Source of the DNA: Cyanophora paradoxa
Lineage: Eukaryota > Glaucocystophyceae > Cyanophorales > Cyanophoraceae
Direction of reading: 5' to 3'
Length of the DNA stretch: 64,000 nucleotides
Assembly: GCA_004431415.1 (NCBI GenBank)
Contig: QPMI01000599.1
Span: 124,001-188,000, forward strand
Shown: positions 1 through 12,097 of the stretch, piece after piece
How the letters are laid out: each line of letters opens with the position of its first letter
How positions within the stretch are numbered: position 1 is the stretch's first letter
Position numbers and translations under genes: made by a program
Notes under the pieces: generated by a model
Told to the model about the DNA's origin: nothing
Seen by the model: only the letters and a program-made list of their open reading frames with translations
Database searches by the model: none

Positions 1-3000
1 TCCGCCAGGCTCGCCCGCGTGGAGCTGCCGGCGCTGGGCACCGCCAAGGACAAGGGCACCTTCGACGGGCAGGTGCGGCGCGAGGGGCGGGCGGGGCCGC
101 GCGCGCAGCACCCGACCCCCGGGGGCGCCGCCAGTTCCGGCACCTGTGGGCGGACAACGGGGACGCGATCTCGAACGCGTACGCGGGGACGGGGGCGATG
201 AAGAGCAGCTACAACCGCACCGGCCAGGCCGGCATGAAGTCCCTCCTCGACGACGGCTTCAAGTCCATGACACGGTCCGCCCCGCCCGCCCCGCCCGCCC
301 CTGCCCTCGCGCAGCGGGCGGCGCCCGACGCCCCCTCCCCCGCCGCGCAGGGCGATCAAGGCGCACGCGGGGACGGACGGCATCGCCAAGTGAGCGGGCC
401 TCGCCGCTGGCCGGCCCCGCCCGCCCGCTCGCGGGGGGCGCTGACGCCCCCGCAGGGCGCTGATGGGGAGCGTGGGGGTGCTCTCGGACCAGGAGCGCCA
501 GGAAGCCATCGACCTCCTCCTCGGCAACGACCCCGACGCCCACAACGCGCGCCCCGCCCCGCCCCGCGGCGCGGCGCCTCGGCTCACGTGGAAACCGCAG
601 TCGCCGGTGGACGAGCGGCTGGCGCGGGTGGCCCGCCGCCTGCGCCGCCGCGAGGCCGAGTACGCCGCCTTCCACGACGTCCGCCTCCTCCCGCCCTGCC
701 GCCTCCCCGCCCCGCGCCCCGCGCCACTGAGGCCGCCCCGCCCGCGCCCGCCCGCAGATCCGCGTGCATTGCTGCACGTGGAACGCCAACGGCCTCAAGA
801 ACCCCGCCGGTGCGCCACTTGAGCCGGGAGCTGCGCGGCCGCCGAGCCCGCCGCGCAGGCGAGGACCTCGCCGGCTGGCTCGGGGTGAACGAGTACCCCC
901 CGCCGCACATCGTCGTCGCCTGCATCCAGGAGGTGCGCGGGGCGGCTCCGAGGCGCTCCAGGCCGCCGCCCCTGCCGACCCGCGCTGCGCGCCCGGCAGA
1001 TGGTGCAGCTGGACGACATGTCGTCGTACATCGCGGAGGACCCGTACACGCGCGAGCAGTGGCGCCTCGCCCTCAAGAAGTCCCTCCAGGCGCCCGCCGG
1101 CCCCCGCAGCGCCCCCGCGCCCCGAGGCGGCGAGAACCTGAGCGCCGCGCGCTCCCCCCGCGCGCAGGTGGTGCCCCCGGGCGGGGCCGCCCCGCTGCAG
1201 TACGAGCTGAAGTATGAGGACTGCCTGGTGCCCCCCTCCCGCCCGCCCCTCTCGCCGCCGCCCCCTCTGACCGCGCCTCCCCCGCGCCCGCAGGTGGGCC
1301 TGCTCTCGTTCGTGTACGTGCGCTCGGACGTGGCGAAGAGCGTCCGCGACTCGGACGTCAAGCCCGTCGTCGTCAAGGTGGGTGAGGGGCCCCGGCCGCA
1401 GCGAGGGGGATAGCCGGCGCCTCGTCGCTGAGCCGTCCAGCCCCCGCCCTCGCTCTCCGAGCGCGCCCCGCGCTTTCTGACGCCCTCGCGCGCCCCGGGC
1501 CGCGGCAGACGGGCCTGCGGGGCCTGGCGGGGAACAAGGGCGGCCTCTGCGTCCGCATCGCCCTCCTCGACACCACCCTGTCCGCCCCGCCCCGCCCCTC
1601 CGTCCTCCCGCCCGCCCGCCCGCCGGCTGAGCTTCTGGCCAGGTGCTTCGTGAACGCGCACCTGGCGGCCGGCCACTCGGACGTCGAGGGCCGCAACGCC
1701 AACTACCGGCCCGCCCCCGTCCCCCCGCCCGCCCGCCCGCTCTCCCGCTCGCCGGCTCTGAAGCGGGGGGCAGGGACATCCTGGCGGGGGCGCACTTCCG
1801 GGTGACGGGGGCGGGGAGCACGCGCGGCTTCGGCGACTCCATCCTCGACCAGGCCCGCCGCCCCCGGCCCCCGCCCCCTCCGCCCCCGCTCCTTCTCACC
1901 GGCCGGCCCCGCAGGACGTCGCCTTCTGGATCGGCGACCTGAACTACCGCATCGACATGGGTGCGCCCCGCCCCCTCTCCTTCCGCCCCCGCTCAGAGTT
2001 AGTTGGCGTCTCGTGCTGAAGCGCGGGGCCCTCCCACCCACCCTCCCCCGCCCGCGCGGGCAGAGGCGGAGGAGGTGAAGCAGCTGGCGGGACGGGGCGA
2101 CTGGGCGCGGCTGCTCGCCAAGGACCAGCTCACCGCCGAGCGCCGCGCCAAGCGCGCCTTCGCCGAGTGGCACGAGGGTCCGCCCCCGATCCCACCGGCG
2201 CTTGTGCATCGCAGCGCGCGGCGGGCTGAAGCTCGAGGGGCGGGCAGGGCGGATCGAGTTCGCGCCGACGTACAAGTACGACACGGGGACGGACACGTAC
2301 GACACCAGCGAGAAGCAGCGCATCCCCGCCTGGTCTGCCCCCGCCCCGCCCCGCCCTTTGCTCCGCGTCGCGGCGCCGAGCCGGCCCCGCGCGCCCCGCC
2401 GGCAGGTGCGACCGGGTGCTCTACCGGGCGGGCCCCGGGGGCGACATCGCCCGCGTCCGCCTCCTCGCCTACCGCCGCTTCGAGCTCCGGTGCCCCGCCC
2501 CGCCCCGCGCCGGGCTAGTCTCTGGGGCCGCCTGACGGGCCCTCGCGGCAGCTCGTCGGACCACCGGCCCGTCGCGGCGCACTTCGCCGTGGGCGTCCGC
2601 CAGATCGACCACGCCGCCCAGGCGCGCGCGCCGCCCCCGCTCCGCGCACCGCCCCGCAGCGCCGGCCGCGCTCACGGGCGGGGCGGCGGGGGCGCAGGAC
2701 CGGGTCCGCTCGGAGGTGATCAGGCAGGTGGACGAGGAGGGCGGCGAGGAGAGCGACGAGGAGGAGCGCCCCCCCTCCCTCCGCGCCACGGTCCGCGCAC
2801 GAACGCTAGCCCGAGGCCTTTCGAGGCGACAGCGCTGACGCGCGGGGCGAGCAGCCCTCGCCGGCTCCGGCGCCCTCGCCGGCGCCCATGCCGGCCCCGC
2901 CCAAGGCCCCGTCCCCCAACCTCATGTCCCCGTCCCCCGCCCTCCCGGGCCCTGCGCCCGCCCAGGGACCGTCTCCTGTACCCCCCGCCCCGGCCCGGAG

Positions 3001-4957
3001 CCTCATGGACGCCCCTCCCGCCCAGGTGCCCCGCAGCCCCTCCGCCTCGTACGTCCGTTCCGCTCACGTATCCCCCTTCCGCCCACTCAGATGAGCCTGC
3101 TCGACATGGACAACCCGATGCTGCCTTCCGTGGGGCCGGGTACGGCGTTCAACCCGTTCGCGAGCACGCCCCCGCCCCAGGCGGGCCCGGGCCCGTACCC
3201 CCTCGCCGTCCCCGCCGTGCGCCCGTCGCCGACGCCCGCGTACGGGCTGCCGGCCGGCCCGCCCGTGGGCGGCGTGCCGGGGGCGACGCCCCTCCACGCC
3301 TCCTCCGTGTTTGGGCCGGCCCCCACGCGGCCGCGTCGCCGGCCCCGCCGCAGCCCCCTGCCGCCCCCGCGGCGGCGGCGGCGGCGGCGGCGTGGAACCC
3401 CTTCGCGGACGACGAGCCCCCGGCGGCTCCCGCTGCGCCGTCTCCGGTCCCGCCGGCGGCGTCGGGCTCGCCCCCGCCGCTCTCCGCCGGCAGCGCGCCC
3501 CTCTCCGCGAGCAGCGCCCCGCTCTCCGGCGGCCTCCTCGCGGGCCCGGCGTCTGCCAGCAGCGCCCCGGCCCCGCCACGAGCCGCTCGCCCTCGCCCCC
3601 CGTCGCCCCCTCCCCGACGAAAGTGGCGTCTGCCCCGACGCCGCCGCCGCCCCTCGTCGAGAGCACCGAGAACCCCTTCGGGAGCGACAGCCCCGCCCCG
3701 GCCCCGGCCCCGCCGGTCGCCAGCGCCGGCAGCCCGGCCCAGGACCAGGCTGAGACGCCGGCGTCGGTCGAGGCGCCGCCCGCGGCTGCCCCCGCGGCCC
3801 CCGCGGCGCCGGCCCTGCCGCCCTTCCTGCGCGCCGTGCCGGCGGCGGCGGCCGCCGGCGCGGCGCCGGCGGGCGTGCACGCCCTGGAGGCGGCGGGCTG
3901 GCGTGCCATGTTCTCTAAGGCCGCCCCGCCGCCCGCGCCCGCGCCCGCTCCCGCCCCCTTCGCCATCCCGCCGCCCCGCGCTGCATTCCAGCTCCCTGCT
4001 CCCTCGGCAGCAGCGCCTGCCGCGCCCGCAGCGGCCCCGGCGCTGCCTCCCGCGCCGGCGCCGGTCCCAGCACCCGTGCCCTCGCCCCGCCTCGCGGCCC
4101 CAGTGGAGGTTGCTGTGCCCCCGCCCGCAGCGCCCTCCCCGGCCCCGAGGCCGCCGCTCCCGTCCAGCCCGCCCGCGGCCCGTCGCCGGTCCTTTCGTCG
4201 CCGGCTGCCTCGCCGCGTGCCGTCTCGCCCGCTCCGGCGGCGGTGGCTGCCCCGGAGGCGGCGCCCGTCCCGCCCGCCGAGGAACCCGCGGCTTCTGACA
4301 ATCCGTTCGCCGATTCGACGCCTGCTCCTCCGCCGGTGACCGTTCCTCCTCCGGCTGTCCCGGCGCCCGCCGTCGCGGCCCCCGCGCCGGCGCCCGTCGC
4401 GCCGCCCCTCCCGCAGCGCCCCGCGCCGCCGCCGCTGCCTCCCCGACCGGCCGCCCCTTCGTTCCCGTCCGCGACGCCGGCCCCGGCCACGGCCACGGCT
4501 CCAGCAGCGTCCGAATCGGTGCCTGCTCCGGTGCCCGCCCCCGCCCTTGCCCCATCGCCCCTCCCAGCTGCCGTCCCCGCGGCTGCCCCGGCCCCCGTCG
4601 AAGCGGCGCCGGCGGCGGCGGCGGCGGCTCCGCCCGCGCGCCCCGCGCCGAGCTTCCCTTCCCTGTGGCCGCCGGAGAGGCCCCAGCAGCGCCCGCCCCC
4701 GCCGCAGCGCCAGCGGCGGCCGCCCCTGCGGCGCGGCCGGCGGCGTTCACGTTCCCTTCCGTCGCCGCTGCCCGGCCCGCCGCGCCCTTCCAGTTCCCCC
4801 CGTGGCCTCCCAGCCGCCCGCGGCCGCCCCCGCCGCCGCGCCGGCCGCCCCCGCCGCGTTCAACATGGCCGCGCTGGCGGCCAGCCTGCCCGGCCTGCGC
4901 GCCGCCCCGGCCCCGCCCGCAGCCGCCCCGCAGCCGCCCCCCGCCCCCCCGTCGTAG
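1..4957 (+). CDS. Synaptojanin-like inositol phosphatase (Sac end + 5-phosphatase + NPF tail), 5' end missing
   Basis: Multi-exon gene running in from the left edge. Exons up to about 540 encode the end of a Sac phosphoinositide phosphatase domain (WADNGDAISNAYAGTGAMK, then ERQEAIDLLLGN). The inositol polyphosphate 5-phosphatase domain follows: CTWNANG near 775, GNKGG near 1530, FVNAHLAAGHSD near 1650, FWIGDLNYRIDM near 1925, RIPAW near 2320 and SSDHRPVAAHF near 2555. The last 2 kb is Pro/Ala-rich and contains four NPF motifs (near 3151, 3395, 3670 and 4300), the tripeptide bound by EH-domain endocytic proteins. Sac plus 5-phosphatase plus NPF tail is the synaptojanin layout; such enzymes strip phosphates from PI(4,5)P2 during clathrin-coat shedding. 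Introns are short and GC-rich. The Sac catalytic Cys motif lies outside the window. Family is confident, exon borders approximate. Confidence 0.85.
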
Positions 4958-5087
4958 CTGAAGCTGCCCGGAGCTAGCCGGAGCTTAGCAAGCCGAAGTG
5001 TGAAAATCGTACTTTACAGCATCATTCACAAGATCCTAAAGAAAGAAGAGCGAAGCCGAACTATCGCACAAGGATCTTATAAATTAA

Positions 5088-6158
5088 TCAGGAAGTCTTC
5101 TTCGAATTGGTCTTCTTCGCGGAGGAGCTCGAGGCGGCGGGGCCCGGGGCCGCTGCGGCGGCCGCGCCGGCGTTCCTCCTCTCGCGGCCGGCGACTCGGT
5201 ACAGGCCCGCGAAGGTCAGCAGCCCCGCGGTCAGCACGTAGCGCGCTGCGAAAGGGCTCAGATTTGAATTAAGCGGCGGCGGGGGAGGGGGCGAAATGTG
5301 GCGGGCGCGGGCGCACCGCCGAGCTTGCCGGCGGCGACAGCGCCGACCCACTCGGCCCAGAAGACGGCGTAGGCGGCCCAGTGCGTGGCGCGGGCGAGGG
5401 CGTCGGAGCGGTCGCGGCCGGCGAAGCGCAGGGCGGCGTGCGCGGCGAGGGCGGCCAGGGCGGCGCCCAGGGCGGCGACGAGCGCCGGGTCGGCGAGGAG
5501 GTGCCCGAAGGAGGAGTACGCCCACGCCACGCCGATCAGGCGGAAGAATTCCGACCCGAGGAGGGATAGCAGCTGGCGGCGGGGCAGGGACGCGCCGATC
5601 AGACCCGCGGAGCCGAGGGAAGCGGGATCAAATTAAGGGGCCCCGCGCACCGCGGTCTCCTCGTCGACGATGGTGAGGAGGCCGCGGCCGCTCTGGCAGG
5701 CGACCCAGAACGCGCAGATGACTCCCGAGCAGAACGAGGTCCAGCTGCACGCGCGCACGCGCGCGCGCCGACGTCAGCTCTCGGATCAAATTTGACCTCG
5801 AGCTTCAGCTTGCGCTCGGGCGCACTTCAGGAGGGAGCGGCAGGCCTCCTCGCCCTCGTACAGCGCTCCAGAGACCATGACCATCGTTCCAATGCCGCTG
5901 AGGATCAAGAACAGGTTCGGCATCTGCGCGTGCGCGTCAGATGATCATGATGACCCGATCATAAGCGCCGCGGCCGTGGCGCGCGCGCACCTGCCCGAAG
6001 TAGAATCCGGTCCACTCGGCGCCGCTGAGCGGCTTGGTATCCTCCGCGAGCGGCGACTTGGGCGTCTTCGCCTGCTCCGCTTTGACGGCGGCCTCGATGA
6101 AGCGGCCCGCCGACATGCCCACTCCGGCGTGCGCTGCTGTCTTGTGCATCGCCGACAT
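5088..6158 (-). CDS. Small multi-pass membrane protein, unknown
   Basis: Minus-strand gene of about five exons. Exon 1 (5991-6158) starts MSAMHKTAAHAGVGMSAG and ends TGFYFGQ at a GT donor. The next exon (upstream border near 5923) gives MPNLFLILSGIGTMVMVSG, a clear hydrophobic segment. A third exon near 5640-5750 carries a Cys-containing segment (VICAFWVACQSGRGLL). The fourth (about 5300-5600) encodes two Ala/Leu-rich membrane spans (VAALGAALAALAAHAAL and WAAYAVFWAEWVGAVAA). The last exon has YVLTAGLLTFAGLYRV followed by an Ala/Ser-rich, Lys-rich C-terminus (SSAKKTNSKKTS). I count about four to five membrane segments with a basic cytosolic tail. I do not recognise the family. The gene diverges from the gene starting near 6607, so the 450 bases between them probably hold both promoters. 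Confidence 0.6.
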
Positions 6159-6606
6159 TCCGCGTATACGTGCGTGTAGAGCCTAGCTTGTGCGCGCCGG
6201 TGTGTGCCCGAACCACGGTCGAATCGTCGCTCTTATAACTGCCGCGCCAGGAAGCTACCGCGCGCGCCTTGCTGAAGAAGGTATTACAATGCTTGAAGCT
6301 TTACGATTCCGCGGAACGCGCTGATGTGCCGCTGCGAGTGCCGCGAGAAAGGCTTTGGGGGGGGGACGGGCTGCGACCGGGTACGAGTGCAGCAAGCCAT
6401 GCCAGCGGGCAAGCAGCGGCCCGCGAGCCCTGCAGCCGACGAGCGGGAGCCTCAGCGGGCTCGGACTGAGCCGCCGGCCCAAACAGGCAGCTCCGGGCCA
6501 GGCGCCCCTCCAGCGAGCGCGAGCTCCGACTCCATGGCGCCCGCGCCCGACCGAGATCCGGACGGTGCATGCGTCGCAGAGAAGACTCTAAAGTCGATCG
6601 TTCGCG
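6159..6606. promoter_or_regulatory. Divergent intergenic region between two host genes
   Basis: About 450 bases between the 5' ends of the minus-strand membrane-protein gene and the plus-strand LRR-like gene. It probably contains both promoters. It also holds an open stretch on the plus strand (6324-6629) that is Ala/Pro/Arg-rich with no recognisable domain and could be a 5' exon of the LRR gene. No clear TATA box is visible. Confidence 0.35.
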
Positions 6607-9398
6607 ATGACGCGCGCCGCGCCCGCTGACGACGCGCGGCCAGGCGGAACGCCCGAGGAGCCGCTCTTCTCCGTGCGCGCCCGGGGGCCCTTCCGACGCC
6701 AGATCGGCTCACTGGGTCTCGCAGAAGCGCGAATCTTCGGCGTCGGTGCTGGCGGCCGCGCGGGCGGACGGGCCCCGGTGGCGGCGCCTCTGCCTCTCCG
6801 GATCCGGAGCGGGCGCCGATGGCCTCTCGTACGCCGACGTCGAGCAGGTGGCCGCCGATCGAATCTTGCAAAGCCGGCCGCTGACGAGGCGGGCCGCCGG
6901 CCTGCGCAGGTTGTGCAGGCCTGCCCCGGCCTCTCCCACCTCTCCCTCGCCTTCTTCCGCCCCAGCGCCGGGGACGAGGCGCTGGCGGCGGCGCTCCGCG
7001 TGCCCGGCCTCGTGCACCTGAACCTCTCCGACACGCGCCTCTCCGGCGACGCCCTCCGCTCGCTCCTCGAGGTCCCCCCGACCCCCGCCCCGCCCCGCTC
7101 TCTGCCTCCAGCCCTCTCAGCCCGTACCCCGCAGTCCTGCGCCCCGACCCTCCAGCGCCTCTATCTCTGGTCCGTTTCCCCATGCCCTTCCCGAGCGCTG
7201 CGATCAACCGGCTATCAACTTGCTTACTCCCCCCCCCCCCCCCCCCCTCTTCCCACAGCGGCACCTGGGTACAGGACGTCGACGAGGGCGAGGCCCTGAC
7301 GCAGTGGCTGGACGACGAGGACGGCTCCCAGGAGGACAGGGCGTGCCCCTGCAGCCCCCTCGCCTCCCTCGAGGGACTCTCGTGCGCCCCAACCCCCCCT
7401 TCCCAATCGCCCCTCCCCCCGGCCCGGGGCACGACACGGTACCCCCCGCGCCCAGGTTCCCCGCGCTGACCTCGCTGGACCTCTCCTACTGCCTCGTGGG
7501 GCGCGCGCCGCTCCTCCGCGCCCTCGCCGCCGCCCCCGCCCTCCGCGAGCTCTTCCTGGTACCCCCCACTCGCCTTTTGGAGAAAAGGACGGTGCCCCGC
7601 TCGCTCACGGGAGGGGTGCGGGTGCAGGTCGGGGCGCTGCGGGAGGAGCGGGACGGCGAGCTGCTCGAGCGGGTGGCGGACGACTTCGGAGAGGCGGCGA
7701 AGGCGTACCCCGACCTCGCGTGGGGCGGAGGGGCGGGGGAGAGCGCCGCGGCGGTGGCCGAAGTGGAAGCGGCCCGCCCGGGGCTCGAACTCGTGCTCGG
7801 GGACTTCGTCGCTGAGGCGAATCCCGCCCCACTCGCCGAATCTGACCTCACCTGAGCGAGCCCGCCGCGCGCTCAGGTGAGCAAGCTCCTCAAGAGTGCG
7901 GGCGACGGCGACCCGTCGCCCGGGCCGGAGCTGCTCGCCCTCCTCCCCGCCGTCCTCCGCGCCGCGGGGCCCGACGTGCCCCTCGCCAGCGGGGGTACAC
8001 TCTTCCTGCGTGCGCTCCCCCGGGCCCCTTCCTCTCAGAGACGCTTCTCAGTACCCTCGTGAACGCGGGCCGCGCCAGATGCGCTGTCGCAAAGGAGTCT
8101 GTCCGCCGCGCGGGCGCTGGTCTCCAAGCTCGGCTGCGACCCGCTGGCCCCCGCCTTCCCCAGCTGGCTCCGCGGCCGCCGCCAGCCCCCCCCCTGGGTC
8201 CATACCCCCCCCCCCCCCCCCGGCTTCCTCTTTGTGAAAAACCGTTTACCCCCCGTCGTAGACCGCGCCGTACCCCATGCGCCCCGAGTTGATCGACGGC
8301 GCCGCGGGCCTGAAGGAGCTCCATCTGCCGGGGTACATCGTTCTCATTCGAGCGCGCGCCCCGCACGCGTACCCCCGCGACGCCCTCGCGCGCAGGCAGT
8401 ACCCGAGCAACCGCGTGTGCGACCAGGACCCCGAGGGGGCCCACGCGCTCCACGTCCTCGCCTCCCGCCTCTTCTACGACCGCTGCTGCGATTTCGCGCA
8501 GGCGCAGACGGTACCCCTTCCTCCTTTGCCGTCGTCCGCCCCGCTCGGTTTCCTGATGGGGTACTCCAGCTGATCGGGGACCTGGGGCTGGCGCGGCTCG
8601 CGGGGCGGGGGCCGGCGCCAGGCCCCGGGGGCCTCTCGCCCCTCACCTGCGCCCTCCACGCCCTCGCCCCCGAGCCCGACCTCGTCCAGGCGCGCCCCGC
8701 GGCCGCGTATCCCCCGCCCGCTCAATTCCCCTCATCGGGTCGAGCCGCGGCGCAGGAGCGCATGCCGTACCTCCTCTCGCTCGGCCTGCCCCTCGACCCC
8801 CCGGTGCCGTACCCCTGATACCCCCGACCCGGCCGCGCCCCCTGCCCCCACCTGAGTTGCTCTGCTCTCTCCAGGACAACATGCTGGAGTACACGCTGGC
8901 GCGGGGACAGGCGCACCTCACCCCCACGGTCCTCCGAGCCCTCGCGCACGACCCCGCGGCCCTCGCCCGCGCCCTCCGCTTCCGAGGCGTGCCCGTACCC
9001 CCCGCGCTTCCTCCTTTCCTCTGAGGGCCGCGGCGTCATTGAGACGGCGGCCTGCGCAGACGCCGCCGGGAATACTGTCCTCGCCCTCGCCGTGCATCGT
9101 ATGAGTGCGGCCGCTCTGCAGCTGAATCGGCCGTCGCTTTGATCGCGAGGGGGCGCAGGGGACCGCCGGGGGGAGTCCCCCGAGCTGGGGTACACGTGGC
9201 TGAACGTCGCGCGGGCGCTCCTCGAGGCGGGGGCGCCGCTGGAGGGGGCGCCGGCCCTCCTGCGGCGCGCCTGCGCCGAGCGCCCGGAGCTGCGGGTTCG
9301 AATTCGAGCCCCGCGCCGCGCATGTCTCCTTCGCCGACGCGAGCTCGCAGGACGACCTCGTCGCACTCTTTGCGCAGCACGGCGTGACCGCCGAATGA
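6607..9398 (+). CDS. Leucine-rich-repeat / ankyrin-like protein
   Basis: Multi-exon gene ending at a TGA at 9396-9398 (final peptide DDLVALFAQHGVTAE). Exons in the first half carry leucine-rich repeats of the ribonuclease-inhibitor type: PGLSHLSLAFF and PGLVHLNLSDTRLSGDALR (about 6930-7070), LTSLDLSYC and LRELFL (about 7460-7560). Later exons carry shorter alpha-helical repeats resembling ankyrin or HEAT units (GAHALHVLASRLFYD, MPYLLSLGLPLDPP, WLNVARALLEAGAPLEGAP). The likely role is protein-protein interaction, and no catalytic motif is seen. Several introns begin GTACCCC and contain long C runs (7228-7246, 8205-8220). The start at 6607 is only the first good ATG and could be wrong. Presence of a gene is confident, the repeat-class assignment is moderate. 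Confidence 0.6.
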
Positions 9399-11382
9399 GG
9401 TCGTGCTGTTAGTATAACGGTATCTTTGGCTGCTCCTAGTACCCCACCCATGCACGTCTACGTTGAGAGACGCCGCAGTGCATCTTCTGCTTTACTCGCG
9501 TTCTGCTTAATTAAGCTTCGAAATTAATTCTGCTAGATCGATTTGCTCGCGTTCTGCCCACCGGTTCGCTGGGCGGCTGGGGGCACGGGCTAGGTCAGGC
9601 TGGCCCAGTGAGACAGATCGATACTAGTACTGTATCTAAATATGATATGGGCTTGTGAAGGTAACTCGCGATCGGCGAATCATTTGAATAGTATTTGGAT
9701 ACCAGCTGCATTAGGCAAACCGAATTTATCACGTGCATGCACAGCCTGGCAGATCGATTGCGAGGTCATCTGCCAGGCTGGATCTTATTCGTCGCGATCG
9801 TGCTCGTTCTTCTTATTCAAGTAGTATTTACTGCCTCGTTCTAGCCTGCTGTTGCGTCGACGCCCTTGAGCTCTTCTAGATCTGCTACTAGCTTCTCCCC
9901 GTGCTCGTTCTCCTCATCCTTTGCGTTCTTAGTAGTAACTTCTTACGATCGTGTCCCTTATCTTGATCCCTCTTGATAAAGTGTTTTTATCCCTCTTGAT
10001 AAAAAAAGTGTTTGTATTCGAATTCTGCGAATTAATTAATCTGGCTGCGAATTCCTGCGATCTTCCGACTCAGAAGTTCCGAGTTCCGAACTCAAATCGG
10101 CATGCGCAAATGAATCTGGATCCCCGACTAAGAATCGGCTAATGAGTCGGATAATGCATCGGCGAGATCACGAGATCTAGAATCACTGAGTCATGCCTTC
10201 TTAAAAAGATTTTCCCGCATGTGACGTACGCGTCACGTGACTCACGTCCCGACTCACGAGTCACGATTCACGAAACCGGCGTGACGGGGGCTATGATGAG
10301 AAATTGAGAATAATGGGATTCATGGATATGTATATCGCGAACTCGGGAATCCAGATTCGCATGCGCATGCGCAATCCCGGGCCCGGGACTTTATGACTCA
10401 GTGATCGCCGATCCGATGTCCGAACTTCGGAATCTCGTGCAGTGTGCAGTGTGCAGTGTGCACTGCCAGTGCCAGCACTGCCACGGGGCCAGCCTGGCAG
10501 GCTGACTCATCAGTGATCCCGGCCCGGGTCCCATCATGATTTCCATAATCGCTATACGTACTAGTATACTGTACTATGATACTACCAGTCACACTGAGTA
10601 TATATAGCTATACCAGTACTATGATAGCTTCTTGAGTCATGGCTCTCATCTACCGGTAGTCTGGGCCGTCTGGCGGTAGACCGCGAGTCCTGCTGTCACG
10701 AGACTCACAACTCCTGTGCTCGACCATTGACCTGTCAGTGTGAGGCTGTGAGCCTGTGACTACGCCGCACGGTTTCCTAATGTTAAACTCACTGACTCTG
10801 ACACAATGATGAGTCAGCGGCTGCTTACTACCGTACTACTCAGTACTACGGTACTACCGTAGTACCGCAGTACCGTACCGTGGTACGAAATTAGTAGTAC
10901 CGACTTACTAAGTTACTAGTAGTACCGGGCGAGTCGCAGCCCCGCCGCCGGGCCGGCCACAGACTGGCAGAGTCACTGAGTCGACGTCGCGATCGCAGCC
11001 TCGCGTATACGTACTGTAACGTACTGTGCGGCGTACAGTGCTGGCTCGCCGGTTCGCGGCCTCGCAGCTGCATGCTCGCATGCGCAGCCGCGCATTGCGA
11101 TTGTCATTCTCAAGTTCTACCGTTAGCTATAGCCACAGCTGCATGCGCAGCGGCAGTATACTGTTAACTTTCGCACGGGCATTCGAATTCCAGCTCCAGA
11201 TCTAGACCGGGAATGGGTTGTGGGAGATCGAGCCTACGAGTGCAGCCAGCTGCAGTTTCAGCAGCAAAAGCCTCACGCGTACGACAGGGAGAAGGTAATA
11301 CATATATATAGGCGCACAAATATAAACATGAGCTTATAATACTGACGTATACACGCATGCGCATGCATATGGTCATGATTCA
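9399..11382. other. Mid-GC intergenic spacer rich in short palindromes
   Basis: About 2 kb with no convincing gene. It is less GC-rich than the genes to its left and full of short self-complementary words (GATC, TCGA, GAATTC, GCATGC, ACTAGT). A stretch near 10800-10925 is a tangle of TACTAC/GTAGTA/GGTACC-like repeats. The same texture returns on the far side of the inserted virus (42.6-44.5 kb), so the two pieces belong to one host segment split by the insertion. Confidence 0.5.
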
Positions 11383-11840
11383 TTGATCATGATCATATCT
11401 CCGATTCAGAAGCTGGAACACGCGCACGAGACACAGCGCGAACGACAACCCACAATCGCGATCAACGCGTGCAATCGCGATCGGTGTGCTTTGTTCGCGA
11501 TCAACGCATGCCATGATGCGATCGCGATCGGTGCAATCGGTTCTATCGAATTTACGCATGTGTCATGTATACAGGTCACTGGAACTGCAACGCTTACGCA
11601 TGCATCGACTGCGCATGCGCATGCCGGGGCCGCAGCTGCAGATGCAGGCGCCGCACATACAGCTGCAGGAGGCGCGCGCAGACATGTGCAGCCGCAGCCA
11701 GCAAGATTGAGGGATCAATCTGCACGCATTTTTGATGCGATCTCAAGATTGAAGGAAGCGGTCGTCAATTCTCATGCGCAGCTGCAGCTGCAGACGTCGA
11801 CGTCGGCGATATCCGTACCTTCAATACTTGCGGAGATCGA
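11383..11840 (+). CDS. 5' exon of dynamin-like GTPase gene, truncated by viral insertion
   Basis: Open reading frame whose last part (IFDAISRLKEAVVNSHAQLQ and on to SILAEI) is the same sequence that starts the plus-strand GTPase gene at 39132. The frame runs straight into the viral end at 11841, where host-like coding stops. Host coding resumes after the right viral end with the same 91 bases. This is therefore the upstream half of one host gene interrupted by the integrated virus. The first about 100 codons are low complexity (His/Ala-rich) and the true start is uncertain; only the last 60 or so codons are well supported. The allele should not give a full-length GTPase unless the element is spliced out or excised. 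Confidence 0.55.
11750..11840 (+). repeat. 91-bp target-site duplication, left copy
   Basis: Begins TGAAGGAAGCGGTCGTC and ends CGGAGATCGA. It is identical over 91 bases to 39132-39222. The two copies directly flank the viral element in the same orientation, and both are part of the same host coding exon. The outer one or two bases at each border are shared with the viral ends, so the duplication is 89-91 bp. Confidence 0.9.
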
Positions 11841-11893
11841 TATGCCAGATCCAAGCCCTCGGGCTTCGCCCTCTGGCTTGGATCTGGCATATC
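11839..11893. repeat. Left terminal hairpin
   Basis: Perfect 19-bp inverted repeat (GATATGCCAGATCCAAGCC and its complement) around a 17-base loop that contains a smaller hairpin, GGGC-TTC-GCCC. The first two bases overlap the host duplication. It matches the right hairpin (39057-39133) in position, size and TTC apex but differs in several stem bases with matching changes on the opposite arm. The left end lacks the outer part of the stem (about 11 bases) that the right end has. Confidence 0.85.
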
Positions 11894-12095
11894 CCTATGT
11901 GTGCGCGTTTTAGGCACTAGGGTAGTAAGCATCTATTTTAGGTCTTAGGGTAATAAATATGTCTTTTTGGCACCAGCAAGGGGTGTTGAGGGTGTTGAGG
12001 TGTTGAGGGTTGTTTGTAAACTTTCTTATGAAAATTCTCTCTCGCGGGAATTTTTACATATAACCCTCAACACCCTCAACACTCTCAACACCCTC
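11841..12095. repeat. Left terminal inverted repeat with subterminal stem-loop
   Basis: Inside the hairpin come bases homologous to the complement of the right end: TATGTGTGCGCGTTT, CTAGGGTAGTAAGC and GTCTTTTTGGCACCAG (to about 11976). Next is an imperfect stem built from GTGTTGAGG repeats (11981-12011) paired with 12061-12093, around a central stretch containing TTTGTAAACTTTC. The right end carries the same arrangement with a different stem sequence. Overall the repeat is about 250 bp and diverged between ends. Confidence 0.8.
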
Positions 12096-12097
12096 TC

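Noticed and set aside
9290-9445. Possible permuted tRNA: a GGTTCGAATTC-like B box at about 9294 upstream of a GTTAGTATAACGGTA A-box-like stretch at about 9411
   Set aside because: The putative T stem does not pair, no acceptor stem can be formed, and the first motif lies in an intron or exon of the LRR gene. TTCGAATTC palindromes are common in this region.
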